From Takakia lepidozioides (lineage: Eukaryota; Streptophyta; Takakiopsida; Takakiales; Takakiaceae), in assembly GCA_030704615.1 (NCBI GenBank), contig CM060732.1, positions 4,030,001-4,094,000 of the forward strand: a stretch of 64,000 nt of DNA. The letters are read 5' to 3'. Positions 12,266 through 24,487 of the stretch are shown here, piece by piece; within the stretch, counting starts at the first letter, position 1; the number at the start of each line of letters is the position of its first letter. The notes under the pieces were generated by a model. That model did not search any database. It worked only from the letters and a program-made list of their open reading frames with translations, and was not told where the DNA came from. The translations under genes were made by a program, and so were the position numbers.

Positions 12266-14535
12266 CTATTTTACAACAGATACACGGTCTGCAACCTTAC
12301 GGATTGTGGAGTATATTTGTGCTGCAGGTGTTGGGGCTCCAACCCTCTTGCCTGTTTTCCGCAAGACTCTAGGTCGCGTTCTCCATGCCTCCACGAAATC
12401 CCGTTTCCTTTTCAACAACATATTGTTGTTGTCATTTACAGTACGGAAGGTCTTTGCTGCCGCAGGGTGCAACATTCCTGCAACACTCTTGGCGAACATA
12501 TCAACAAGCTGCCTCCTACAGATTTGGAGACATGACAACACACGACTCTCCAGGTATTTGTCATCACCAACAATGCGACATATGTCAGCAAATTCTTCGT
12601 CCGTGGAGGCAGGTACGAGGACAGGTTCCTGATCATAGGGAAACTCGTGTGTGGAAGGTCCGTCATATGCATTTCCCAAACCCTCTTCGTCGCCGCCACT
12701 TGCATGAACCCCAAACACATTATGCAATCCTCCATGAATGGTTCCCAACGTCGTGCCACAAGCGCACACTATGAGTCCATCCTGCAAGTGTGGATGAAGC
12801 ATCTTCAGGACTCGGACTTGATGCTTGCACAAATTGCCCTTCATTGCCCATGGACAAGTGCAAGAAGCCCATTCACATGCGGGGTTGTAAACATAAGTCG
12901 TGTTTGGGTGATTGGTGCTTAGAACATAGGCTGGTTGCCCAGGATGGAACAAAAGAGTAACATTGCAAGCTGGGATGTCGCGTGTCGCAAGCACAGAACT
13001 GGACATGTACTTCTCTTGTTTGTCATTCCTTATGAATCCGTACATCTTCAGGTGAATTGCATACCAGTAGTGTGTTAGCACACGGCCTGTGATTTCCCAT
13101 ATGAGCCAATCGACTCTACGCCTTGTCATTTTGCCTTTCCCCATCCTCAGTCTTGCCTTCAAGTTTCCATGGTATGCCTCAATGCTAGCGTTTGTGTCTT
13201 GACTGGCATGCGGAACATGGCGAGCTGTTGTACACCACATTGCTATTTTAGGATGCCATTCCTTATCGATGTAGTCCAGAAATTCATGCCCATTCGGATA
13301 TTTCTTTCTCATGCCTCGGAGCGTGGTTGCTACCCATGCAAGACCTTCTTTGGGATCGCTTGGTCCACCTCTACAGTACATGAGATCTCCCATATCCTTC
13401 AGCAAGTTTGCAGTGAGAGGATCTTTGGTTTTCGTGCATGATTGCTTCACCCAAGCCCTCCGGACATGCTAAAGACACAGGAAAATAAGCGCTCCTCGAA
13501 AAACAGCCCTGCAAAATACACATGCCCACATGAGATACTTGAGTATTGAACATCGCCGGTGGACTTCGGTAGTAACCGAGTGTACTGACTGGTTGACTTG
13601 TCTGCCCGTCTGTTCCAGGGGACTTGCCCAGTGGACTAGCCTGCCAACGGACTGGCCCTTACGAGGCCGCCAGCAGACTTACCCACACTTTGGTAAGCGG
13701 ACTTTGCCAGAGGATAGGAGGCGGACTTCGCGAAGTGTACAGGAGGGTATGTGAAACTTACGTAATGGCGTTTATTTCAGCGTTGGCAACGTCCATAATG
13801 AAGGCATTGGGTCGCCAGTCCGGCATTTCTGCGAGGAATGAGTCCCGCAAGGCTGCCATCCACGGCACCAGGTCTGTTGTCCACTCACGCGCGCATATGA
13901 TGTACGCAACTGGTATACCGTTAAGCCACTCGTCGAAGACCATCAACGTGTACAATGAGAACTGTTCAGATGCAGAATGTCAGATGCTGCCAGTGTGCGC
14001 ACATCCACTAGTTGTGCAAGCGGATAAATTGTGAAAGGGATGAAGAGTTCCTTGTGGTGATTTGTCCCGAAGGTTGCATCGCATGCAGCGATACGGGCAT
14101 GGCCTAATTGAAGCATTCGCTTCAGTCCGTATGCCGATTGTGAATGTTAAGTCGCCATCGTAGTGCTTGAATGTTGGCGGCAATTTTCTCTTGATAGAAG
14201 ACCGATTTCAGGTTGTGGTCTTTCCACATGCGGACACTCTCCGCATCGTTGGCATGTTTTTTGAACGTTTGCCACACCTGTTTCTCGGCCAGGTTGCGCA
14301 CATCCTGCTCCAGCAAAAAATCGTCTCGTGTCCATGCATCCCCCAACCAGGTGTTGTTCATGACGTGCTCTTTATGTTCCATCATGATTTGGGCGACTGA
14401 CAGGCCTCGACACATACACTCCATGACCCATGCTTTCAATTCCTCGCTAATGTGTGGTGCATAGGCGTGGCGAGTGTTCATGAACTCAGCGGACTTCCCA
14501 TGACAGGTGTTCTCTTTCGCGTCTGTATGCTCCAT
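12266..14535 (-). pseudogene. MULE transposase with SWIM zinc finger, nonsense-mutated
   Basis: Minus strand, at least three exons. The N-terminal block is at 14535-13980. The DDE-core block at 13955-13758 reads PVAYIICAREWTTDLVPWM and AFIMDVANAEINAI. The last block, about 13510-12266, carries NASIEAYHGNLKARLR and a SWIM finger CTCPWAMKGNLCKH (CxCx-CxH). The start of the last exon reads GALIFLCL-stop-HVRRAWVKQ. The TAG at 13471-13469 replaces the Trp expected before the conserved His, so the catalytic core is interrupted. MULE transposases cut and paste the element via terminal repeats. The intron at about 13510-13757 contains the same CAGACT-type repeats as the spacers. Confidence 0.75.
13560..13740. 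repeat. GGACTTGCC/GGACTGG repeat block in a MULE transposase intron
   Basis: About ten short units such as GGACTGGCC, GCGGACTT and CAGCAGACTT. It lies inside the intron between the DDE-core exon and the last exon. Confidence 0.6.
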
Positions 14536-14549
14536 GTTGTTGTAGTAAT

Positions 14550-14725
14550 ATGACGCCTCCCGAAGAATACCGAAGGGCTACTGCCTTCCAGCAGGAAGGT
14601 GGACACCTTCATGACACACCAGACGGTGGTTTGAACCCACAACCACATCCAACGTGGTATGTGCCTATTACCACTGGGCTACATGCTGGTTGTCTTGTTG
14701 TAGTACGTGAGGACACAAATGTCGG
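14550..14725 (-). repeat. tRNA-derived SINE copy 1
   Basis: On the minus strand it reads TAGCCCAGTGGTAATAGGC (pol III box A) and later GTGGGTTCAAACC (box B), then a body ending near CCTTCGGGAGGCGTCA. The same unit occurs at 35655-35830 and 35878-36050, also on the minus strand. The three diverged copies make this a dispersed SINE, not a functional tRNA. Confidence 0.7.
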
Positions 14726-16279
14726 GGGCGAGATAGCATTGCTAGACCTTGAAACAACATTGGCAACCACGCTTGTAAGACTCTCCATATTCCGACTTCT
14801 TTCTCCTTGGGCCTTTATGAGGGTGAGATGTTCCAGCACCCACAAGAGGTCCTCCACGTTTTAGTTTGGGATCCTCCACTATCGCATTGTTTTGGGACCG
14901 TAGCAGCATTGATACTTGGACATAAAAATTTAAAAAATAAATAAAAAATAAAAAATCACAATCGATATCCATCAACTTTTGGAAGCACGAAATCACAGTA
15001 CGTGGGTACGAAAAATGGCAATCAAACTACAAAAGGACGATGAGGATGGTGCACACATGATACTGTTCAGAAAACTGTTGGCTCTCGGCTCTTTTAGCAT
15101 GCCGGGTTGCATTTTAATATGGGCATTCACCCAAAACTGAGTGGAGTAGTCCACCAAACTCTCCTCTCCAAGAAGAAAGTCATCAACTCTATCCCACGGT
15201 ATGCAGGCCTTCTAAACATTCATTTGCGCACCCATATAACTATATTGCGTGTCTCTCTTCCAATGGAGGTCCTTCGTGTTGAAGGGTCCTGGTTTTGGTA
15301 TTTGCAAACATTGTCGAAGAGGCCGTATAATCCAGCTTCCCATTTTCAGTATATCGTCACCTCCTGCTTCCACGTCCATGCCCTATATAGTACAGAGGAC
15401 ACGCTTCAGAACCTGCAAGAAACGCGCCGCAGTACACTGGACATGATGGACAACGTGCAAGGAGCATCAGTGCGCACGTTCGTGGCTGCTGGCAAGTGGC
15501 AGGCGGCAGGGATAAGGTTTGAATTCATGCCCTAAAAATGGAGGGCTCAGATGGGATTTACGAACGGACGGTCCAGATGCGGCACCGTCAGCGGACTGCA
15601 GGAAAGCGGACTCATGGGCAGCGGACTGGCTGACAGACTGGCGGTCTGGCAGACTGAGGGAAGCGGACTCATGGGCAGCGGACTGGCAGGCGGACTGGCA
15701 GGTGGACTGGCTGTGGCGGAGCGCGGGCGTGGCTAGGCGACCGCGCGCAACGGCGGGCGGGGGGGTCCGGGTGGGGAGAGCCGAGCGTCCGTGCGCGGGG
15801 CCCACCGGTCAGCTCGCGCGTGAGCCATAACGTCTCAATTATTGTAAAATGAGAGGCATTCAAAAATCTGCTTAGGCTCGGAGCACTGTCTCATTTATGA
15901 GCTTGTATGGCTCTTGTAAGGTTATTATTTCCTTACCATCTCTGTACCTCCTTGTTATTATAAATAAAGTCACTCAGCGGCTGAAGTGATGAACTTCAGC
16001 AGCTGAAGTGCGGCATTCAGCTTTATTTTATTATTATTATTTTTAAACTGTCCAAATTATACCTTCCATGGAGAATTTTACCATGGAGCTGTATTGATAC
16101 CAGTATTGATATACCCCCCAGTATAAGATTTGAAATTTGCAATACTGATACCATACCATACCAGACCAAACAAAAACACTATACATACTAGACTGGTACA
16201 TTAAAAGTTTAATATCTACTTTGATACCATTACCTGCCAGATATGAAAGAGGCCTCTTCACCGACAATACTAGACCCTA
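14726..16279. other. Non-coding flank with simple and minisatellite-like repeats
   Basis: No convincing gene. Contents: an A-rich run with AAATAAATAAAAAATAAAAA near 14931; a GGACTGGCAGGCGGACTGG-type block at 15570-15730; a GC-rich stretch at 15715-15815; an A/T-rich stretch at 15930-16060; and TGATACCA/GGTAT-rich sequence at 16080-16250 directly beside the copy B insertion. Confidence 0.5.
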
Positions 16280-16439
16280 GCTGGTACGGGGGGCTGCTAT
16301 TTCATGAGCCATGAGCCATGAGCGGCATGAGCCATGAGCAGACTCGTAACTGCTGAAAAAATCATGAGCAGTAATTTTTTTCAGAAATGATTGTCCACAG
16401 GAATAGGGTACTTATCTGCGGTCATAGGATCCGCGAAAG

Positions 16440-16745
16440 CAATTGCGGCACCTTATTTCCACCGGGTACGTACAGTCCGATGAGAAAAGCGGCGCATGGT
16501 TTCCATGGCACAGATGGAAACTGAAAACGGCTCCATTCATAGAGCCGCCAATCTTCATCCGTGCAAATCCCTATGAGGGGGGAAATCAAATATCTTGTGG
16601 AGTATAAGCAATGAAGGGTAGCGTCTGCAAACTCATTGTCATCTCCATACACAATCTCCTGAGTGCTGAAATACTGTTCCTGCAGCATCATCCGCGATTC
16701 CTTTGCAAGGATGCTGTGCCGCCGAAATCCAATGGACCCCATTCA
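16440..16745 (+). pseudogene. Remnant of the small unknown gene (copy B)
   Basis: The plus strand near 16688-16735 reads DSFARMLCRRNP, matching the block SF(A/S)RM-C-RN of the two small genes in A. The orientation corresponds to the 7130-7705 paralogue. The remainder is rearranged and no reading frame of useful length remains. Confidence 0.45.
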
Positions 16746-16769
16746 TAAGCAAAATTTGGCACCGCATTC

Positions 16770-18340
16770 CAATCCACAGTTACAAATGCCAACCGGTTTC
16801 TGTTTGGCAGTACGGTAATTATCTGGTTTCCCTTGGAGCGAAGGCCCATTGAGTTGATGCAGGTCCACATCTTCTTCAGAACTGGAACGCCACTCTTACG
16901 GGTCCACTTGGCAATTCCCGCCTCTGTGTTTTTGCCTTTGCTGGCAAGGACCACCACACAACCTTTGTCATCCAATACCATGCGGGCTAGCCCAAACCCT
17001 TTCTTCCAAAAGTCCTCAGAAATACTTGCTCCAAGAGGGCACAATATCCAGTCCTTCCAGAGGCTCTCTATCTGGAATATCCAAAGATGATCAAATCACA
17101 TGACCAGTCGGTCCGTTTTCCACGCCTCATGCAATTCTTCCCTTCACTTGTCATTGCAAAGAAATCCATCATGGCTACAAATCCTGGAGTGTCTACAGGC
17201 TCTTCTGCAGTCGCCTTCCTTAGAGCTTTGGCTTTCAGGCCTTCCATTTACTTGATGTGTGCTAACTTGGCGGCCGGCCGGCCATCCAATGCCCTCAAAA
17301 AACTCTCATTCGCACACTAAATCACTGTTTTTGGCTCCAACTTCGGCCTACCCTTCATTTCCACTAGCTCGCACGGGTGCCCCCCCGGGAGGTTGAAGAG
17401 TGTCTTCTTTGCTGAGTCAGTTTTCACAGCTTTCATAGTAAGAGGGGTTAGAGGGGATTTTGGCTGGCCACCGAACACCGCATCATCCTTCAGCATTTTT
17501 TTGAATTCCGTGTTGCGAGTGTGGCAGTGGGGACCCTAGGCTGCTAACTCTTCTGCTATCGGGCATGCGATCCACCTTCCTCATTCTCAATGGAAACATA
17601 GAAGGCGACAGACCCCAGCCAATAGCCTTCTTGGAATGCGAACTTCATCTTATCCACATCCCTTGCGAGAGCAAGCCTCACTATCAGGAGGGAGACCATT
17701 CGACAGAGTGGAATTCGCAGTGTGCAAGGGAAGACCTTGGTCCTAAGAACTCTGCCAATGCTACTGTGAGTCTCCTCCAACATTTGATTCTATGCACTCT
17801 AAAAATCCTCCTGCGACATTTTTGGGGGTGGGGGAAGGGGCTGTTCAGATGGACCACCCAGAGCCGTGCCTGTATTCTTGGGAATGTAGTCGTCCATACC
17901 TTCCCTATTGTCACGAAAGTCCTATTCCAGGTAGGAGAAGTCGAGCTCCCCATGTTAAGAAACAACACCTTCATCCGCTGAAAGATCGACCAGGACATGA
18001 GTGCTAGAGATCGTCGTTGGAGCAGCTGCCTGAGCTTTTGCAGAGTTGCCCCCGGTTTCCTTCTGAAACTCGTGCAAGAATTGACCTTCAACTCATGGAG
18101 GGGTTTTCCTGGAGACTGCTCTGCCCTTGCTTTCGCCCCCTTCTGCTTCTTGCTCTTTGCAAGGGAAGGGGACTCCTCCGTTCTCATCGATTCTCGCGGT
18201 CTACTTCTTGCTATTCGTAGGGGAAGGGGACTGATCCGATGGGGTAGTATATTCCTCAACGACCGCCTGATGCTTCCTGCTCTTTAATTTGCTGGAGAAG
18301 GGGACGACCCCTGTTGGCGACTCTCCATCATCTTGATGCA
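16770..18340 (-). pseudogene. ParB-like/methyltransferase-like gene remnant (copy B)
   Basis: Read on the minus strand, exon-2-like sequence (17783-17556: ETHSSIGRVL, RIPLCRMVSL, GSVAFYVSIENE) is followed by exon-7-like sequence (17044-16805: FWKKGFGLARMVLDDKG, KNTEAGIAKWTRKSG). Exons 3-6 and the ParB signature are missing, so an internal deletion joined the two regions. Many stops and frameshifts make it non-functional. Confidence 0.75.
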
Positions 18341-18582
18341 ACGGTCAGTGATGATGCAACGGTCCGGCATTACCGCCTCCGAATATGTGTTGGCAATGAC
18401 CCCTTCAACTGCCATTTCAGCCTCTATGAGTCAACAGACCGAATGCGGTGTGGCATTAGTGGCTGTTCGATCAGGATACCTCCCTACCACATCACGAAAG
18501 AAGATAAAGATGCTAGGGTGGATGGCAGTCAGTGGTAAATGTGGTACCGCATTTCCGTCCCCTTCGTGAACCCTCTTTACTG

Positions 18583-18590
18583 AAGGCAAG
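18583..18590. repeat. 8-bp target-site duplication of copy C (left)
   Basis: AAGGCAAG at 18583-18590 is repeated exactly at 30919-30926, directly outside the two termini of C. Confidence 0.9.
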
Positions 18591-18829
18591 GAGGTTTGCT
18601 ATTTCATGAGCATGAGCAGCATGAGCGGCATGAGCAGAGTAGTAACACAATCGGTTTTCATGAGCAGAAGTACAAATTTCGAAAATAAAAAACAATAAAA
18701 ACAATAATTTAATGCAATGTGTCAGGAAAAACAAATATATTATTCGGCCCCTTGAAGGGAAAATTGCACTTTTGACAGTTGTGCTCATGATATTTTGTCT
18801 TCCGCTCATGCCAATTCCCAGCGACATGT

Positions 18830-19200
18830 GCAAATATGGCGCCGAATTTCGCGGTAATAGGTCTCTCTGGCGAAAAATGGTGCCGAATTCCGCGGCTATA
18901 GGTCCCCTCATGACAGGTAATTCGGCGCCATTTTTCCAGTGCATGTTCGGACTTAGCCAGTTTTCGGCGCAAAAGGGAAATTCGGCGCCATTTTTCCAGA
19001 CACGTACCAGTGCATGTTGGGACTTAGCCAGTTTTCGGCCCAAAAAGAGAAATTCGGCGCCATTTTTCCAGACACGGTACCAGTGCATGTTGGGACTTAG
19101 CCAGTTTTCGGCCCCAAAAAGAAATTCGGCGCCATTTTCCCAACACACCCCATGTTGGGACTTAGCAAAAAGAGAAATTCGGCGCCATTTTTCCAGAAAT
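18830..19200. repeat. Half-palindrome array of copy C (T-rich end)
   Basis: Units contain AATTCGGCGCC followed by ATTTTTCC instead of a full palindrome, together with GGGACTTAGCCAGTTTTCGG and CAGTGCATGTTGG. TTCGG cores fall at 18921, 18981, 19053, 19125 and 19178 (intervals 60, 72, 72, 53). The same module reappears in an intron of C at 27710-28330. Confidence 0.75.
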
Positions 19201-19350
19201 GGCCCCACAACTGCTTCTGTTGGATCTCAGTTTGAATGGAATATTGCCTCATTCAGGAGTTTTGGGGTGCATTTCATTACACTGCAAAAAAAAGTCTGAT
19301 ACAGCAAAATGCATTTGAAAATATCCATATGGAGGATTCCGTTTGCCCCA

Positions 19351-22300
19351 TCAATGATTTCTGGAATCCCTAAGGAGGAGTTTGTGCAGCTCGTTCACGC
19401 TCAACGCCGGTGCATGAATAAAGTCATCAATAGTCACGTTCATCCTCAACCTCTTCAGGTAAATGTAATACAGATGCTTGCACGGATAATACTTCGAACC
19501 CTTCTTTGCTTCCATCAACGAGAAGTCCGTACAATTGCAAGTCGGCTCCACTCCAATCGTAATTGTGTATACATCGTCGCGTACAGCCGAGCCGGCCGTT
19601 GCCATCCGATACACACGCCCAAGGCCGGGTGGGGGTACGTCCACGGAGCTCTGAATAGTGCAAGCCATCCCAAGAGCATTGGCAATCCGAGTCTCATTCA
19701 ACTTGTTGGGAGGGTGTCGTCTCTTCACTCTTCCGAATCGCATTGTGGGATGTGCAGAATTGTCCAATCCGTCTCTACTGGACCGAGCAGTCTGCAATGG
19801 CTGGGTCTGAGGAACCGGAAATGCGTGGGCCGGGATGTCTGCGTTGCACCATTCGAAATCCTGCTGCAGATAGAGCATCCGCCTCATTCTGAGAGAGGCT
19901 GCAACCCGGTGCAACAGGCCAGACGCCCGGAGGCTCCGGCATTCCCTGAATCCCGTACTTGGGCTTGCCAAATACACAGGTCATTATGTCGTGCCTACAG
20001 AACCAAAATGTCTGCGTTGTGGCGTGAGCAAATGTGGGAGTCAAAAATCTGCCGCTGAAACAAGGTGCAGGTACAGCACCGTGTGGGTTCCTCCGAATCA
20101 TCTCACCACAGCGTGCTCTCGTATCCACCCGGATGGCGCAACACTTCCCTCGAAATGCCGGCAATGTCCTCGCAATTCTCCACTGTGACTCCGACACTCT
20201 TGTCTCCACAATGGGAATGTTGTATGCTTTACTACAGATGGCTCGTTATGTTGCCGGGGCACGCGCCCTGTGCTCAAAGGAGATGGCGATCTTGAACGTG
20301 CAGACTTCGGTGCTCGACGAGACCTCCTCGGACAACATCACCGGACCACGAGGGAGCGTGCGAATATTCTTGTCAGCTCGCCATGAATCCTCTTCTCCGC
20401 CAGGTGCCTCGTCAAGTCTTCGTCTCACTGGACGGGTATGAACATCTCCTTCCAAATGTTGGCCTCTTCGCAGCAATGGCGTGTCCCGAAGGCCCTCTCG
20501 CAAGGCCGCCGCCCACTTCCGAGGATTCTTCGATCTGGAGGCAGTCCGCATCAGCATTTCCTGCCTGTCCGGCCCCAAGCCCCACTGTTTCCCTTTCAAG
20601 AACTCGTTGTACCTGCATTGCTGCATAATTGACCTCACAATGTCCTCCGTTGTGGCAGTGAGGATGTCCACCAGATGCGCCGCAGAGGAGGCACGCCAGG
20701 AAGAGTGCACTGATTCGGCCATGTTTGTCGTGGGCATGTCGGTGTCGGAGTCGAGACACATTTCCTGCACAAGCACATGTTCAGGTTACAAGCAAGTTAC
20801 AAATATGGCCAAGAATAATATCAACGGGACGCGAATTCGTGCAACTCACCTCCCGCATATAGTCGCCGAACTGGAGGAAACGATAATGCCACCATGCTAG
20901 CCAACTGACCATTGCTCCTCGTCTGATTTCCTTACAGCACCTGACGATGTCCACCAAGCCCGTATGCATGCAAACTGTGTCTCTGCATCATCCAAGGTGG
21001 GAGCGCGCTTCCACGCAAGGCACATGGAACGGTGCTCCTCTCTGAAATCTGGCGCCACGAGCCTGGTTGTGTACTGCGAAAGGCTCTGCAGAAAATGGAA
21101 CCCACAAGATCTCTCCTTGCCTTCCATGGGAACATTGGGGTCTTGCCCGTACACCCTTCGGATGGCAGCCCAATTTGCTTGTGCGTTGTCCGCCATGAAA
21201 CCACGGAAATTGGGAGGGGGCAATCCCGCCTTGGCCATCTGTTCGTTTATTCCCTGCCAAAGAAGCATCTCCGATTGTGTGTCCTCTCCCTTTCATCTCA
21301 CAAATAGCAATTGTCATTAGCATCCTGCAGTGGGTGTCGTAGACATGTGCACCCATTGTCACCCACTGGTGATTTGTAATTCGCTTGATATGGTCGAACA
21401 TGACCCAACTGTTTGACAAGTTCCCACTCGTCATCCTGTCGACCAGTTCGACGCCACTGCCAGGTCCACACGTGGACATTTTGAATACGAAACAACGATC
21501 TGCCTCAGTCCCTTGTCCTGGAAACCTACTTCCATGAATGTAGTCATATCCACATCGTCGCTTCACCTCCAGAATGGAGTGCATATCCGAGCCACGCCCA
21601 ATTTTCTGTTTGCATGAGACAATGTGGTTTCGGACATTCGGTGAACATACGTGGGACACCGACTCCAGCAATGCCTCCATTTCCTTCTCGTCGAGAGGAA
21701 CTCTATCGGAGCCGTCTTCCGACATAATTCTGGCCAATGCCATCTTATGGGCGGCTTGGAGCTGTATCTGTTTGGGTTTGGCACCCGGTCTCAACTTAAC
21801 CTCCTCCTGAACGAGCTGCTCTGCTTCGTGGGCAGCCTCCCGCGAGTTCCCCCTCGCCAATTTGTGACAATGGGAACCAACGTGTATGCAAGCTCGGGTG
21901 AGGTCAGGGAAACGGTGCAACACATAGAACTGCTTGGCATTACAAACAGACATGCAGTGTGGTGGTTCTTTGCAATGCGCACACTTAAATGTGGAGTTCG
22001 GAACCTTCCTGAGCTCGAATGGTTGGTGAGCTGTGCCTGTCCAATCGGTCTCGTTCCTGTGACCTCTGGATTTAAAGTGGAAGCAAGTTGGGGAGAAACC
22101 GCAACGCGCCCGCACAAACAACGTAGCGCACCCGCACACCATCAGCATCTTCATGCTGGTGGTTTTGGTAACGCACCAAGGATGACCGTCATGTTTTCTA
22201 TCCATATCTGTCAACATTCCGGACGCCCTCGAGTAGTCCGCCCGAGGAGGGAACTCAAAGAAGATATTACCGTCGACGTCGGCGGGAAGGCATGTAACCG

Positions 22301-22914
22301 ATTTAATTGCGAACTTGCTGTAGTCCAGCCCGGCCAGCTCCGACCGGTGTCCCTCCAGGTGAAGCCCTCGCAGAATTTCAAGAATAGATCGAACTGCGGT
22401 GCTCGTGCTGGGAATATGACTCCCTCCTCCACTGACGTCCATTGAGGACTTGCCTGATCTCCAGGACGACCTCGGAACTTCCATGACCTCGTCTGAGTCG
22501 GACAGGTTGTGAACAACCCGGTTCTCGCTCGTCTTCATGGATGGGTTCGGCTCTGGATTTACTTCGTTGCGGACTTCTCTCTTTGAGGTACCACTCTCTG
22601 ATTCGCGGATTGTTTCGTGGAAGGCGCCAGGATAGACATTTGGCGGGCAAATGAAGTCCCCATATGACGCTGTCCGATGGTGGAACTCGCCATTCCCTGC
22701 CATCGCCGAAATCATCGTGGAGCACAACAATACTCTCGACAACAAGGCCGTTTGAGTCCTTCCTTTCCTCCTCCAAAAAAACCGACCCCGGTTTCAGGTG
22801 GTATCGAACGCACAGATATTTCTCCATCACCCGGCAGGTGTCCCCTCTGCACGGAAATGAAGCTCTATGCTCGTGAGGAGGGCAGTACACTGTAGCGCTC
22901 GGGTTTTCCGCCAT
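19351..22914 (-). pseudogene. DDE-like transposase with SWIM finger, frameshifted copy C
   Basis: Colinear with the intact D transposase. Start-like MAENPSATVYCPPHEHR at 22914; zinc-binding block HDGHPWC to CIHVGSHCH; core WVMFDHIKRITNHQWVT, FRGFMADNAQANW and CGFHFLQS; then NMAESVHSSWR; and the SWIM finger CNCTDFSLM-YYPCKHLYY near the end (about 19510-19430). Frame breaks occur near 21290 (after AICEMKG), 20930, 20250 and 19980-19800. It follows the same intron position as D (exon 1 ends near 20850, exon 2 starts near 20770). Non-functional. Confidence 0.85.
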
Positions 22915-23217
22915 GGGAGATGTGCACACAAGACTGCCAGGATGGCGTGCGGGGAAGCTCCCTGGTAGAAGGGGGCAGCGATGGGAATGAATGCGATGCC
23001 GATTTGTCCGAGCGACGAAGCCTGATCCAAATCCAGGGAGCCAACTATCTCAAAAATCCACAGTCAGAGTGTTAATGAACCTTGTCTCCGGAATGCGGCC
23101 CCTGGTCTTTGCGCAATAACTGCCAACGGTATGCAGTCAGAAAGTGGGGGGCCGTCCGGATGATGACGGCTGAAGGGGAGAAGCCGGCACCGTGCCGTCA
23201 CATTACTACCCCCGAAT

Positions 23218-24220
23218 GGAAATTCGGCACCCAATATCCAACAGGGGAAGCCCGGATGAAGTCGCCTCGGGCGCAGAGGCCGGCGTGTGTGCGACAGAGA
23301 ACATCCCCTGGATGGAGATTCGGCGCCGAATTTCCATCCGGGCCCCCCAAAGGAGTCGTGTCGGGGGGTCAGGCCGAAAACTGGACGGCATAAAACATCC
23401 CCAGATGGAAAAACGGCGCCGAATTTCCATCCGGGCGGTTCGGATGCAGTCGGGGAGGGGGGAGTGGCCGGCACTTGGCCGTCACATTTCAACCCCCGGA
23501 CGGAAATTCGGCACCGAATATCGAACAGGGGACGCCCGGATGAAGTCGCCTCGGGCAGAGGCCGGCAGTGTCAGAGAGCATCCCCTGGATGGAGATTCGG
23601 CGCCGAATTTCCATCCGGGCCCCCCAAAGGAAGTCTTGTCGGGGGTCAGACCGAAAACTGGCCGACATAAAAACCTCCCAGATGGGAAAACGGCGCCGAA
23701 TTTCAATCCGGGCCGTTCCAATGCAGTCGGGCTCATATTTCAACCCCCGGACGGAAATTCGGCACCGAATATCCAACAGAGCGGCGGAGAGGCGTCCGAC
23801 AGAGGGATGGAAATTCGGCGCCGAATTTCCATCCGGCCCCTGGAATTGGATGGAAATTCGGCGCCGAATTTCCATCTAAATCCCCGAGGCCCTGGGCGCC
23901 GAATTTCCATCCCCGGGATGGAATTCGGCGCCGATTTCCATAGGGGAATTGCAGGCAGGGCAGGGCGGGCAGGATGGAAATTCGGCGCCGAATTTCCGCC
24001 CATGGAAATTCGGCGCCGAATTTCCATGGGAATTACCTTGGAAATTAGGGCGGATGGAAAGCCGGGATTACCTGAGGGAAATTACCTGCGCGGATGGAAA
24101 TTCGGCGCCGGATTTCCATCCGCGCGCTTCCGAATTACCTGCCGCCCGCGCGGATGGAAGGCGCCGGATTCCATCCGCGCGCTTCCGAATTACCTGCTTT
24201 ACCTGCGCGGATGGAAATCC
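23218..24220. repeat. Palindrome array of copy C with AATTCGG core
   Basis: Palindromes with half-site GGAAATTCGG and inverted half-site CCGAATTTCC (central CG or CA). Starts include 23218, 23314, 23407, 23502, 23591, 23684, 23753, 23809 and 23852. Early intervals are 89-96 bp, later ones 43-69. The block lies between the divergent transposase and ParB-methyltransferase genes, the same place as in D. Beyond 24000 the palindromes run together with CGCGCGGATGG units. Confidence 0.85.
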
Positions 24221-24487
24221 GGCGCCCATATTACCTGCCAGACAGCGCTCCGAATTACCTCTACGTTGGAAATTCCGGGACTGTTTACGTCGATTTTCAT
24301 CCGACATGGAGGGCTTCATCCGACATTTAATTGCGCAGTTGGGCAATAAATGTCGACCGCCGTCGGTTATTATTCGGGCTGGCGACGCATGGCTTCCTGG
24401 ACACGTACCCTAAATCTCATGCTAATCTTGGCTTAACATGGTATTCCAGGCATGTACCCCAAAAAAGGAGATCTTTTTGGCTGGGAC

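Larger units (their letters stand above)
9331..14535. mobile_element. Mutator-like element with Ulp1 protease (Kaonashi-type), decayed
   Basis: A plus-strand Ulp1/C48-type gene and a minus-strand MULE transposase face each other. This pairing is known for plant MULEs that captured a Ulp1-like protease. Short CAGACTG/CAGTCTG-rich repeats fill the introns and spacers. I could not define terminal inverted repeats, so the limits given are those of the genes. It lies between copies A and B. Confidence 0.65.
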
